Notes: generated by a model from the sequence alone, not told the origin. Shown: positions 5,699 to 13,985, numbered from the stretch's first letter. The stretch is 23,153 bases of DNA from an uncultured Oscillospiraceae bacterium (GCA_910584045.1 CAJTYO010000044.1:1-23153); one strand, 5' to 3'. Program-made: numbers and translations.

Positions 5699-8401
5699 TC
5701 AGCTTTCTGTCTCCCGCAGGCGCTCCACAATGGTGCGGCGGCTAACGGAACGGTACGTCAGCAGGGGGATCAGAACCCCCAGAATCAGAAATAGCGGTAT
5801 TACCGCCAAAACCGGCACGACGGTAAATTGATAGGTGAAAAACCAAAAGACAGAGCAGAGTGATCCCACCAGCGGTCCCAGTGCGGCGCTCAGGACCAGG
5901 GAGAGGGCGGCGGACAGCATTGTGTAGTACAGCCCTTCGTACACCAGCATGGTGTTCATCTGCGTTCCAGTCATGCCCACAGATTGGAGCATTGCCAGCT
6001 CCCGCTTCCGGGCCAGGATGCCCGTCAGCGCGGTGTTGATGAAGTTGAGCACACCCACCAGTCCGATGATCCCTGCCAGTGCGCCGCCCATGGTCAGGAA
6101 CATACTCCGAAAGCCTTCGAACTCCGCCGCCATGCGCTGTTTGCTCTCGTAGCCGCAGGTGGGCTGGACGGACTCCGTGTAGTTCTTCAGGAAGTCGTCC
6201 ATAGCCGTGCCGGCCGCCTCGTCAGTGTTGAAAGCGTAGATCATGACGGAGCTGGTGCCGGTGTCCCGCCGGAACAGCTCCGCTCCCATCGCCAGCTTGC
6301 TGCCTCCCAGGGTGGTATAGCGGTAAGTGAGGGCTCTGGGGATCTCGATCATGGCGCAGACGGTGTACTCCTTTTCCTCATAGACCTTTGCCCGAGGAGC
6401 GAAATTCGTCTCTCCGCGGTTCCAGCGGGCGGCTGACTCCTCCGCGGTGATTTCCTCCCCGGTGTCCGTGTCGACGTTCACCCACTCCTTCACATAGCGG
6501 AGCTTCACGGTATCCCCCACCTTGAAGCAGTTGTCATCCTCATGGATCACTCCGTAGTCGTCGGCGGCGTAGACGGCGGCGATGGCGTTCCGGCTGGGGT
6601 CGGACAAGGGGGCGGTATCTCCCTCCAGCACGTTTATCTCGCCGAGAATGAAGTCCTCCAGGCCGTAGAGCTGGGCGCTGCCTACGACGGTGTCCTCACT
6701 CACATGCTCCCGGGAGGCGACAACGCTGTCCAGCTCCTCCTCGGAATAAACGCTGCTGATACCCTGGCGGAGGTACTCCTCCGGCAGAAGGGCCTGGATC
6801 GTGCTCTCCTGACCGTAGACCCGGCCCCCTTCGGTGATGCCGCCTCGGGAGATGACCTGGGCGATGGTTTCCTCCGGAAGCGCCTGGTCCGCCGAGTGGA
6901 AGTTTTCGCTGAGACGGAAGTAGTCGGCGTGGCCCAGGACAAAGTCGGTGGCTACCAGGTCGGAAAGATATTTCTCCATGTCGAAGCCGTTCGTAAACGT
7001 ATACACCAGGTTCATCAGCACCACCGCCAGGGTCAGGGAAATCATGGTAATGACCGTTTTACTCCTGCTCCGGCCCAGGTTGGCCCAGGCCATTTTCGGC
7101 AGGGATGCGCCGGCGGCAGCCTTCCGCTTGCCGCCCTTCTTCCCGGACTGCTGTCCGCCTTCGGTATAGCGCACCGCCTCCACCGGAGAGACCTTGGCGG
7201 CGATCCGCCCGGGCCGCGCGCAGGAGAGGAACACCGTCAGCAGGGAAAACGCCGCCGCGCCAATGAAAACCCAGGGATTGAAGGAGACGAACGAGTTCTT
7301 ATAGTTGAGATGGGCCATGATGACCGGCGCCAATATGTTGCCGATGATGAAGCCCAGAAGCAGGCCGATGGGGATGCCCGCCAGACTGAGCAGGAGCGCC
7401 TGCTGGCGGATCATCCGCTTGATCTGCCGCCCCGTGGCGCCGATGGTTTTCAGCAGGCCATAAAACCGGATGTCGTTGGTGACGGAGATCTGGAAGACAT
7501 TGTAGATGATGAGATACCCGGTGAAGATGATGAGCAGAAGAATCACCACAATGGTAGTGAAGGGCACAGGGTCAATGCCGTTAGAGATCCGGTCCCCGGT
7601 GTAGCCCCAGTTCGCGCCGATGATCAGGTAGTTCTCTGCCCACGCCTCGGCGCATTGATAGCCATAATTTTCCAGAACTGTGTTCAGATTTTCTCGAATG
7701 CCTACGGCGCTCTTGAACATGATGTCCAGGTTCCAGACGCCCGTAAAGGAGTCCTGCTCCCCGTTGGACAGCGCGCAGATCTCCTCGGCGGCGGACCGGG
7801 GCAGCAGCACGTTGTTGGAGAGCATGGCGCTGTCGTACTCCCACCAGCCGGAGAGGGTGAAGGTTCGCTCTATTGTGCGGGGATGCGCGGTTCCCTCGTC
7901 CAGTGTAATGGGCATGGTAAATTGCGCGCCCACCCTGGGCTCGACGCCCAGCAGGGCCAGGACGTGGGTATCCGTCGCGGCCTCATCGGTGCCCTCCCGG
8001 GGGAGCGCGCCCTCCACGGGGGTGCAGAAGTAGTGGGACGCGCCGTTGGGCTCGATATAGCTGACCTCCACATGGGATATGTGAAAGGGCGGGTCGTGGG
8101 GCATTCCCACAAAGAGACGGCGCCAGGAATCCTGGATCAGAGGGTCCCGGCGGAGCTGCTCCGACTGCTCCCAGGTGATGTCCTTGATGGAGCCGTGGGC
8201 GTCGCCTCCGGCCCGGCGGAAGTTCTCCTGCTGGTAGGAGTAGTTGATGGACGCGGCGATGGTAAACAGGGAGGTAAACAGCACCGTGGTCAGGGCAATC
8301 GCCAGCGCCGCGACGGCGTTCCGGGCCCTGGCCGCTTTCATGGAGCGAAAGCCAAGCCGCCGGACACAGCTTCCGTTGGATACTTTGATCATGCCGCTCA
8401 C
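5699..8401 (-). CDS. ABC transporter permease, FtsX/MacB-type, two extracytoplasmic domains
   Basis: A 900-residue membrane protein with two FtsX-type halves. Likely membrane segments lie near residues 28-50, 281-304, 335-363, 374-394, 448-469 and three more near 785-890. Large extracytoplasmic domains span about 51-280 and 470-785. This is the architecture of permeases that export or sense peptides, lipids or antimicrobials rather than import nutrients. The GTG at 8401 overlaps the ATPase stop (GTGA); an in-frame ATG at 8392 with GGGGGTG upstream is an alternative start. It is the last gene of the regulator-kinase-ATPase-permease operon. The substrate is unknown; antimicrobial peptide resistance is the commonest role for such modules but is inference here. 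Confidence 0.9.
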   Translation of the reverse strand: MSGMIKVSNGSCVRRLGFRSMKAARARNAVAALAIALTTVLFTSLFTIAASINYSYQQENFRRAGGDAHGSIKDITWEQSEQLRRDPLIQDSWRRLFVGMPHDPPFHISHVEVSYIEPNGASHYFCTPVEGALPREGTDEAATDTHVLALLGVEPRVGAQFTMPITLDEGTAHPRTIERTFTLSGWWEYDSAMLSNNVLLPRSAAEEICALSNGEQDSFTGVWNLDIMFKSAVGIRENLNTVLENYGYQCAEAWAENYLIIGANWGYTGDRISNGIDPVPFTTIVVILLLIIFTGYLIIYNVFQISVTNDIRFYGLLKTIGATGRQIKRMIRQQALLLSLAGIPIGLLLGFIIGNILAPVIMAHLNYKNSFVSFNPWVFIGAAAFSLLTVFLSCARPGRIAAKVSPVEAVRYTEGGQQSGKKGGKRKAAAGASLPKMAWANLGRSRSKTVITMISLTLAVVLMNLVYTFTNGFDMEKYLSDLVATDFVLGHADYFRLSENFHSADQALPEETIAQVISRGGITEGGRVYGQESTIQALLPEEYLRQGISSVYSEEELDSVVASREHVSEDTVVGSAQLYGLEDFILGEINVLEGDTAPLSDPSRNAIAAVYAADDYGVIHEDDNCFKVGDTVKLRYVKEWVNVDTDTGEEITAEESAARWNRGETNFAPRAKVYEEKEYTVCAMIEIPRALTYRYTTLGGSKLAMGAELFRRDTGTSSVMIYAFNTDEAAGTAMDDFLKNYTESVQPTCGYESKQRMAAEFEGFRSMFLTMGGALAGIIGLVGVLNFINTALTGILARKRELAMLQSVGMTGTQMNTMLVYEGLYYTMLSAALSLVLSAALGPLVGSLCSVFWFFTYQFTVVPVLAVIPLFLILGVLIPLLTYRSVSRRTIVERLRETES

Positions 8402-9069
8402 CCCCGCACCACAATGCGGCCATCCTCAATGCGGATGACGCGGTCGGCCATCTGGGCGATCTCCTCGTTGTGGGTAATCATCACAATGGTCTGCACAAAC
8501 CGCTGGCTGGTGACCTTCAGCAGGCTCATTACGTCCTGACTGGTTCGGCTGTCCAGATTTCCGGTGGGCTCATCCGCCAGGATGATCGCAGGCTTCGCCG
8601 CCAGTGCGCGGGCGATGGCCACCCGCTGCTGCTGACCGCCGGAGAGGTTGTTGGGCAGGTTTTGCAGCTTGGATTCCAGGCCCAGGGTCTCGATAATCTG
8701 GTTCATGTATGCCTTGTCCGGCTGTCCGCCGTCCAGCTGGATGGGCAGGACGATGTTTTCGTACACGTTCAGCACCGGCACCAGGTTGTAATTTTGGAAC
8801 ACGAAGCCGATCTTCCGCCGCCGGAAAATGGTGAGGGCTTCGTCCTTCAGGGTGGAAAGCTCCCGCCCGTCCACGGTGACGGTGCCGGATGTGGGCCGGT
8901 CCAGCCCGCCCAGCATATGCAGCAGGGTGGATTTGCCGGAACCGGACGTGCCCACCACGGCGGCAAACTTGCCCTTCTCCACCGCCAGGTCCACGCCGTC
9001 CAGGGCCCGGACCTCCGTGTCGCCGGAACCATATATCTTCCGCAGGTCATGGGTCTCCAAAATGGCCAT
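8398..9069 (-). CDS. ABC transporter ATP-binding protein (LolD/MacB/BceA family)
   Basis: A 223-residue cytoplasmic ATPase that powers the adjoining permease. All nucleotide-binding motifs are present: Walker A GTSGSGKST (40-48), Q-loop Gln92, signature LSGGQQQR (142-149), Walker B IILADEP (162-168) followed by TGNLDS, and the H-loop His200. The LDGVDL start and the PTGNLD motif are typical of the LolD/MacB/BceA group. I chose the ATG at 9069 because GGAGGT (9077-9082) precedes it at good spacing; longer in-frame readings upstream run through a hairpin region and lack homology. Its stop overlaps the permease start. Confidence 0.94.
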   Translation of the reverse strand: MAILETHDLRKIYGSGDTEVRALDGVDLAVEKGKFAAVVGTSGSGKSTLLHMLGGLDRPTSGTVTVDGRELSTLKDEALTIFRRRKIGFVFQNYNLVPVLNVYENIVLPIQLDGGQPDKAYMNQIIETLGLESKLQNLPNNLSGGQQQRVAIARALAAKPAIILADEPTGNLDSRTSQDVMSLLKVTSQRFVQTIVMITHNEEIAQMADRVIRIEDGRIVVRG

Positions 9070-9087
9070 AAAACATACCTCCATAAG

Positions 9088-9127
9088 GTTAAAGTCTGTA
9101 CCGTTTCTCGACGGCACAGACTTTAAC
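9088..9127. promoter_or_regulatory. Large inverted repeat upstream of the ABC ATPase gene
   Basis: Arms 9088-9099 and 9116-9127 pair over 12 bases (GTTAAAGTCTGT with its complement). After one mismatch a further 4 bp (9101-9104 with 9111-9114) pair around a 6-base loop. It lies 5 bases upstream of the ATPase ribosome site. With no T tract it is not a standard terminator. It could be a response-regulator binding site giving the ABC genes their own promoter, or an RNA structure controlling translation or processing. Both are inference. Confidence 0.55.
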
Positions 9128-9131
9128 ACAA

Positions 9132-9180
9132 AAATCTTTCCAGGTTCTTTCTGAAATCTTACAGTTTGGAAAGATTTCAG
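9132..9180. promoter_or_regulatory. Overlapping, mutually exclusive hairpins at the kinase 3' end
   Basis: CTGAAATCTT (9151-9160) pairs perfectly with 9171-9180 around a 10-base loop that spans the kinase stop region. The right arm can instead pair with AAATCTTTCCA (9132-9142) over 11 bases (9167-9177). The two structures cannot form together. This resembles an attenuator or a processing element between the regulatory genes and the transporter genes, though no classic terminator tail is seen. Confidence 0.45.
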
Positions 9181-10079
9181 CTCCGGGGCAGATAGAGGGA
9201 GAAGCAGCTCCCCTGCCCCGGCCGGGAGGACACCTTGATATATCCGCCCTGCCCCTCTGCGATCTGGCGGGTCAGATACAGTCCGATTCCCACGCCCTCG
9301 GCCTCGTAGGCGGCGGGGGAGCGGTAGAATCGCTGAAATACCTTGGCCCGCTCCGCCTCCGGGATGCCGGGGCCGTTGTCCGTGACGTTGACTCGGCAGA
9401 ACATCTGGTAGGGGATAACCTCGACTGTGACCGTCCCGCCAGCGGGTGTGTATTTTACCGCATTGTCCAACAGGTTGCACACAGCCTCCGCTGTCCACTT
9501 GGGGTCAAAGACCGCTTGGACGTCCGTAGATGCCAGCGTTAGGGTGATACCCTTCTCCACCGCTTTGGGGATAAACTGAGCAGCGGCGTTTTCCAGCATG
9601 GGCGCCAGCGGCCCCGCCTTTGGGTGCAGGGCCAGGATGCCCGCCTCCAGCCGGGAGGTCTTCAACAGTGCATCCACCAGAACGCACAGCTTTTCCACCT
9701 GACCCTCCAGAGCTGCGGCGCAGTTCCGGCCCTCCGGGGAAAGCTCCTGCTCCGACAGAAGCTGGGTATACAGCAGAATATTAGCCACCGGGGTCTTCGT
9801 CTGGTGGGAGATATCGGCGGTCAGGGTCTTGATCTTGTCCTTTTCCTCCTGGAGCCTCTGGGCGGAGACGGCGTTGGCGGCCAGATAGTGGGCAAACCGG
9901 GACTCGACGGCTGAGAGCAAGCTTTCGTCGAAGTCCTGCTCCAGAAAGGTCCCCGCCATAGCCGCATCCAGCATACGGTTCAGATTTTTCATGACGCGCC
10001 TGGCGTGAAGGCGGTTCCAGACCGCCGCCGCCAGCGCGACCGCCGCGAAAATGGTGATGACAGCAGTGCTCCATGTCAT
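9177..10079 (-). CDS. Sensor histidine kinase, one membrane segment and no extracytoplasmic domain
   Basis: A 300-residue kinase that should phosphorylate the regulator encoded just upstream. There is a single hydrophobic segment at about residues 4-21, then a short linker and the phosphoacceptor helix with ADISHQTKTP (His92). The ATP-binding domain has an N box NLLDNAVKYT (Asn206), a G1 box DNGPGI (234-239) and a G2 box GVGIGLYLT (262-270). All catalytic motifs look intact. With no outside domain it probably senses within the membrane or through the partner ABC permease, as in Bce-type systems, although those usually have two membrane helices. Its ATG begins one base after the regulator stop, so the pair is translationally coupled. 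Confidence 0.94.
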   Translation of the reverse strand: MTWSTAVITIFAAVALAAAVWNRLHARRVMKNLNRMLDAAMAGTFLEQDFDESLLSAVESRFAHYLAANAVSAQRLQEEKDKIKTLTADISHQTKTPVANILLYTQLLSEQELSPEGRNCAAALEGQVEKLCVLVDALLKTSRLEAGILALHPKAGPLAPMLENAAAQFIPKAVEKGITLTLASTDVQAVFDPKWTAEAVCNLLDNAVKYTPAGGTVTVEVIPYQMFCRVNVTDNGPGIPEAERAKVFQRFYRSPAAYEAEGVGIGLYLTRQIAEGQGGYIKVSSRPGQGSCFSLYLPRS

Positions 10080-10080
10080 G

Positions 10081-10761
10081 TCAATTCACCGCCCAGGTGT
10101 AGCCGATACCATAGACCGTTTTCAGAAAGCGGGGCCTGGAGGGCGTGTCCTCCAGCTTGTCCCGCAGGCGCTTGACGGTGACCGACAGGGCGTTTTCCTC
10201 CACGTACTCCGTGCCGCCCGGCCACACCCGTTCCAGCAGCGCCTCCCGGGACAGAACGCGGCCCCGGTTTTCCGCCAGGATCCGCAGCAGCCGCTGTTCC
10301 GTTTTGCTCAGTTCGATGAGCTGGCCGTTTTTGCGGAACTCCATCCACTCAAAATCAAAGGAGAAACCCTCTAACTCAACTGCGGCCGTCTGTACCGGAG
10401 TACCACGCCGCAGTTGGGCGTTGACCCTGGCCCGCAGTACAGCCAACGAGAAGGGTTTGGTGATATAGTCATCCGCTCCGGATTCAAGGCCCACGACGAC
10501 GTCGGTTTCCAAGTCGTTCGCCGTGAGCAGGATGACGGGTACACTGGAGTGGCAGAGCCGAACATCCCGCAGCAAATCAAGCCCGCTTCCGTCCGGCAGG
10601 TTGACATCCAGGATGAGTAAATCAAAGCCTTTGCCGGGCAGAATGCTTTGTGCTTGGGATAACGCAGTGCACAGTTCCACTTGAATGCCGTCATTTTCCA
10701 GGGCAAACCGGATGCCTTGTCCCAGGGCGGCGTCATCCTCCAGCAGCAAAATGTGCTTCAT
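10081..10761 (-). CDS. OmpR/PhoB-family response regulator
   Basis: A 226-residue DNA-binding regulator. The receiver domain has the acidic pocket LLLEDD (residues 5-10), phosphoacceptor Asp52 in LILDVNLPDGSG, the switch Thr in LLTAND and the conserved Lys in ITKPFS. The C-terminal winged helix has the transactivation and recognition features LSKTEQRLLRILAENRGRVLSR and VKRLRDKLEDTP...VYGIGY. The ATG at 10761 has AGGAGG upstream; longer in-frame extension lacks homology. It is the first gene of the operon and probably controls the downstream ABC genes. Confidence 0.95.
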   Translation of the reverse strand: MKHILLLEDDAALGQGIRFALENDGIQVELCTALSQAQSILPGKGFDLLILDVNLPDGSGLDLLRDVRLCHSSVPVILLTANDLETDVVVGLESGADDYITKPFSLAVLRARVNAQLRRGTPVQTAAVELEGFSFDFEWMEFRKNGQLIELSKTEQRLLRILAENRGRVLSREALLERVWPGGTEYVEENALSVTVKRLRDKLEDTPSRPRFLKTVYGIGYTWAVN

Positions 10762-10789
10762 CGCGGTCCTCCTATCAAGTGTTGATTCT

Positions 10790-10818
10790 ATCATACCCTC
10801 CTTTGGGTGCTTTTTCAA
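10790..10818 (-). promoter_or_regulatory. Sigma-A-type promoter of the regulator/kinase/ABC operon
   Basis: On the minus strand a TTGAAA -35 box (10813-10818) and a TATGAT -10 box (10790-10795) are separated by exactly 17 bases. The -10 box ends 28 bases before the response regulator ATG. A close match to consensus in the right place. Confidence 0.75.
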
Positions 10819-10839
10819 GGATTTCTTATGTTGCAATGT

Positions 10840-11420
10840 GAGGCGTTCAGTAATAGGGGGAAGGGCAAGAATTTCCCATCATAAAGTTGATCTGATATAG
10901 AAACATGGGAATAGAGCCCCAGGCACACATTTCCCCTTGTCAATATCTATATAATGATTCGTTAGTTAAAAATTTCAAGAAGCATTTTTGTCGGCAAGCC
11001 GCGATCCCGTTTACATTCCAGCTGATGATTTTTACCGGAAAAGACCCCCTTCTGCGTGAATTCACGCCAAGATACCAACTGTTTTATAGGCTGTACCCAA
11101 TTTCCACAAGAGGTCCTGGTTTTGAGACGACACCAGCCATGTATAGAAAGGCTTGTACTTAGATTGCATTTCCTCTTTTATACCTTATATCTCCGCCTCG
11201 GAGGAAGAAAAGGCTTCGCCCGGAAGATTTCACAGTTAATCTAAAAATATGTAGGAATGCACAGCGGCAAAAAGTTCCACTGTGCATTCCACAAATAAAA
11301 GTTTCAATATCCGCGAACTACAGCCGTATTTCAACGCATTATACCTTCAAAAGCAATGTACATAATTGCCAAGATTTTTGCCGGCTTTCAGAGTTTATAG
11401 GAGGTTCATAAAAAAAGCCC
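10840..11420. other. AT-richer intergenic DNA with no recognisable gene
   Basis: I read both strands and found no frame with family resemblance or a convincing ribosome site; open stretches here are short and interrupted. Base composition is clearly lower in GC than the neighbouring genes, which suits decayed or acquired DNA. The one clear structure is an 11-bp inverted repeat, arms 11254-11264 and 11280-11290, around a 15-base loop. Read on the minus strand, that repeat is followed by a U-rich stretch, so it could be a weak terminator. Confidence 0.5.
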
Positions 11421-11449
11421 TTGCATTTCAGTCAAACTCAGGGTATGAT
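11421..11449 (+). promoter_or_regulatory. Sigma-A-type promoter upstream of the permease remnant
   Basis: TTGCAT (11421-11426), a 17-base spacer and TATGAT (11444-11449). It reads toward the permease remnant and the YczE-like/dpaL genes, and may now drive those genes. Confidence 0.6.
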
Positions 11450-11521
11450 TTCACCAAAAAGATTTTTAGGGCTAAAAAAGATTGTTATGATATTGCGCTC
11501 CAGGAGAGCGTCCGGACGAAC

Positions 11522-11734
11522 ATGCCAGTAAACGGAAGTGCTGGCGCCTTTGCATACGAGGGGCATGCCCCGGCGGGTCAGATGATCCTGCTGGGATTAC
11601 GGCATGTGGCCGCCGTGTTCGGCTCCGCTGCTGTCGTTATGGCGGCGATCATGACCATCAACTCAAATCTGGTTCTGCCGAAGGACCCGGAGGAGCAGCC
11701 GCCCCTATCCTGCGTGTCTCTCCCATCAATGTAG
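11522..11734 (+). pseudogene. Collapsed nucleobase (NCS2, uracil/xanthine-type) permease remnant
   Basis: A 70-codon frame reads like the two ends of an NCS2 permease joined together. The front, GAFAYEGHAPAGQMILLGLRHVAAVFGSAAV read in two parts, matches the family start (short lead, then PLGLQHVLAMF). Directly after it comes MAAIMTINSNLVLPKDPEE, like the usual end of these proteins (a last helix, then NLxLPK). The roughly 400 residues between are absent, implying an internal deletion. No good ribosome site precedes the ATG, although a promoter lies upstream. NCS2 purine permeases often accompany dpaL (ygeX) in anaerobic purine-use clusters, which fits the neighbour at 12684. A chance hydrophobic frame remains possible. 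Confidence 0.45.
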
Positions 11735-11786
11735 ACGTAAAATCAGAAATTTGGGAGCTTCCTCCCGAAAAAGGAGGTCAATTTAT

Positions 11787-11921
11787 ATGCCGCTGATTGA
11801 TAACAGACGCAGCCACGCCGCAGATGAGAGAACTTCCTGGATGGGGGATGGAAAAGCGTCAAGTGCTATTGGGCTCCTGGAAATCCCCCAAGGCCGCAGG
11901 ATCAGGGGGTGGGGCCAGTGA
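11787..11921 (+). CDS. Small 44-residue protein or leader peptide coupled to the YczE-like gene
   Basis: An ATG at 11787 is preceded by AAGGAGG at about 10 bases, one of the strongest ribosome sites in the window. The frame encodes 44 residues starting MPLIDNRRSHAADERTSW and ending in an Arg/Gly/Trp-rich tail. Its TGA overlaps a GTG start of the following membrane protein (GTGA). A small hairpin (GGGAG-CTTC-CTCCC core, 11753-11766) sits just before the ribosome site. I recognise no family. It may be a translational coupler or leader peptide, or the relic of a longer gene. Confidence 0.4.
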   Translation: MPLIDNRRSHAADERTSWMGDGKASSAIGLLEIPQGRRIRGWGQ

Positions 11922-12562
11922 TCAGGAATGAGGCCGTCAGGCGCTTTGCTGTCTTCATGGCCGGGGTGCTGATCTGCTCGGCGGGTATCGCCTTTATTAC
12001 TCGCGCGGGCTTGGGCACGTCCCCCATTTCCAGTATTCCCTTTGTCTTGAGCTTGATCACACCGGTCTCGATGGGCGTATATACGCTGTCCTTCAACCTT
12101 CTCTTTCTGCTGTGCGAAGGACTGTTGGTCAAGCGGTTCACCATGGCGCAGATGCTTCAAATTCCTGTTACCATTCTGTTCAGTCTGTGTGTGGACGGCG
12201 CGCTGCTGCTGGTCCCTTCTCAGTACGGCGGCCCGTTGGTGCCTTCGGCGGCCTATCTGGCGATTGGCTGCATCATTATGTCCTTTGGAATTTACCTGGA
12301 GGTTCTGGCGGACAGCATCATGCTCCCTGGCGAAGCCTTTGTGCGGGCGCTGTCCAAGCGGACTGGCAGAGGATTCGGAACAATAAAGGTTTGCTTTGAC
12401 AGCGTCCTTACCGCAGGCGCTGCGCTGACGGCGCTATGGGCCTTTGGATATTTAAACGGCGTAGGGGGCGGCACGGTCTTTTCTGCTTTGGCGGTTGGCC
12501 AGATGGTAAAGGGCTGGGGGTGGCTGCATCGGAGAATAAGAACCTGTATTTACAACCGCTGA
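11918..12562 (+). CDS. YczE/DUF6198-like integral membrane protein
   Basis: A product of about 214 residues with some five or six membrane helices. The N-terminal motif RRFAVFMAGVLICSAGIAF followed by RAGLGTSPISSIPFVLS is characteristic of the YczE/YitT-like family, whose transport substrate is not established. I prefer the GTG at 11918, which overlaps the preceding small frame; a GTG at 11909 would add three residues. After the last helix there is a short basic tail. No typical terminator follows, and dpaL begins 121 bases downstream, so the two may be co-transcribed. Confidence 0.8.
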   Translation: MIRNEAVRRFAVFMAGVLICSAGIAFITRAGLGTSPISSIPFVLSLITPVSMGVYTLSFNLLFLLCEGLLVKRFTMAQMLQIPVTILFSLCVDGALLLVPSQYGGPLVPSAAYLAIGCIIMSFGIYLEVLADSIMLPGEAFVRALSKRTGRGFGTIKVCFDSVLTAGAALTALWAFGYLNGVGGGTVFSALAVGQMVKGWGWLHRRIRTCIYNR

Positions 12563-12683
12563 ACGCTGGCCGGCCTTTTTCTCGTCCATCCGGTATCCCC
12601 CGATTATGAAAACAGGCTCGAAGAAAAAACGCATCAATTCCGTCCGGATCGGTCCGGATAGAGGATAAAATGGAGGAATAAAA

Positions 12684-13895
12684 ATGGAAGCAATCAAATG
12701 GGTTTCTAACCAGATGCCCAAAAGCGATGACCGGCAAATCGCCCTTATGTCTCTGTCCAACGTAGCGAAGGCGCGTTTCTTTCACAGCGGCTTTCCCCAG
12801 TATTCCATTACGCCCCTGGCTGAGCTGGACGGTATGGCGAAATATCTGGGTCTGGCCGGACTGTATGTAAAAAATGAGGCCCACCGATTTGGCCTCAACG
12901 CTTTCAAGGTGCTGGGCGGTTCCTTTGCCATGGGACGGTACATTGCCAAAGAGATGGGGCGGGATGTATCCGAGATGTCCTATGACTACTTGACCAGCGA
13001 GGCGTTCCGTCGGGAGTTTGGTCAAGCCACCTTCTTTACCGCCACAGACGGCAACCACGGCCGGGGCGTGGCCTGGGCGGCCAACAAGCTGCGGCAGAAG
13101 GCGGTCGTCCACATGCCCAAGGGCAGCAGCAAGCCCCGCTTTGACAACATTGCCGCCGAGGGTGCGCAGGTGAGCATCGAGGACGTGAACTATGACGACT
13201 GTGTGCGTATGGCCGCCGCCGAAGCCGCACAGACAGATCATGGCGTCATCGTCCAGGATACCGCCTGGGAGGGCTACGAGGAAATTCCCAGCTGGATCAT
13301 GCAGGGCTATGGAACCATGGCCAGCGAGTCCGCTGAGCAGCTGCGGCAGATCGGTGTGAACCGTCCCACGCATGTTTTCATCCAGGCCGGCGTGGGCAGC
13401 CTCGCCGGGGCGGTGGTGGGCTATTACACGAACCTCTTCCCCCATGATCCGCCCAAGTTCATCGTCATGGAGGCTCAGGCGGCAGACTGTCTGTATCAGA
13501 GCGCGCTGGCCGGAGATGGCAGTCCCAGAAACGTGACCGGCGATCTCTCCACCATTATGGCGGGCTTGGCCTGCGGAGAGCCCAACATCATCTCCTGGGA
13601 CATTCTGCGCAACCACGTGTCCACCTTCATCTCCTGCCCCGACTGGGTCAGCGCCCGTGGGATGCGGATGCTGGCGGTGCCGGTAAAAGGGGACCCCACG
13701 GTCATCTCCGGCGAGAGCGGCGCGGTGGGCATGGGCCTCATTGCCGCGCTGATGGAGACCGACAGATACAAGGACCTGCGGGACGCCGTTGGCCTGGATC
13801 ACTTCAGCCAGGTGCTGATGTTCTCCACCGAGGGCAACACAGACCCGCTGAAGTTCCGCAAGGTGATCTGGGACGGCGAGTTCGCTACGGAGTAA
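12684..13895 (+). CDS. dpaL: Diaminopropionate ammonia-lyase
   Basis: This PLP enzyme converts 2,3-diaminopropionate to pyruvate and ammonia in the cytoplasm. The 403-residue product is the normal length. The PLP-binding lysine is Lys75 in LNAFKVLGGS. The phosphate-binding and acid/base loop is TATDGNHGRGVAW (Asp122), and the glycine-rich stretch QAGVGSLAGAVVGYY is also present. The long insertions and the segment FKVLGGSFAMGRY separate it from threonine dehydratase and cysteine synthase. The ATG has GGAGG about 8 bases upstream. In other bacteria dpaL (ygeX) lies with carbamoyltransferase-like and hydantoinase-like genes and a purine permease; only a possible permease relic is seen here. Confidence 0.94.
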   Translation: MEAIKWVSNQMPKSDDRQIALMSLSNVAKARFFHSGFPQYSITPLAELDGMAKYLGLAGLYVKNEAHRFGLNAFKVLGGSFAMGRYIAKEMGRDVSEMSYDYLTSEAFRREFGQATFFTATDGNHGRGVAWAANKLRQKAVVHMPKGSSKPRFDNIAAEGAQVSIEDVNYDDCVRMAAAEAAQTDHGVIVQDTAWEGYEEIPSWIMQGYGTMASESAEQLRQIGVNRPTHVFIQAGVGSLAGAVVGYYTNLFPHDPPKFIVMEAQAADCLYQSALAGDGSPRNVTGDLSTIMAGLACGEPNIISWDILRNHVSTFISCPDWVSARGMRMLAVPVKGDPTVISGESGAVGMGLIAALMETDRYKDLRDAVGLDHFSQVLMFSTEGNTDPLKFRKVIWDGEFATE

Positions 13896-13931
13896 TCCTT
13901 TTCAAGCGACGGTATTCAGATGTATTGTATC

Positions 13932-13985
13932 AAGGGTGAGTTTGAGACTTACCACATTACACATTGGCGGCGGCTCGTTTGTGGC
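13932..13985 (+). repeat. Dispersed intergenic repeat, copy B
   Basis: Second copy of the repeat at 5181-5234, beginning 37 bases after the dpaL stop and in the same orientation. Both copies read ATNEP followed by a stretch ending LTL on the minus strand, so the element could descend from a coding segment. No intact gene surrounds either copy. Confidence 0.6.

Noticed and set aside
6542..8539. Very long open frame on the plus strand opposite the ABC permease
   Set aside because: It is antisense to a clearly real permease and ATPase. Its translation is low-complexity, rich in Gly, Asp, Val and Gln, has no family resemblance, and arises from GC-rich codon bias.
9070..9498. In-frame N-terminal extension of the ABC ATPase into the kinase region
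   Set aside because: It overlaps the kinase in another frame and lacks homology; a good ribosome site supports the start at 9069.
12408..13802. Long minus-strand frame opposite dpaL
   Set aside because: dpaL has complete PLP-enzyme motifs on the plus strand; the reverse translation resembles nothing.
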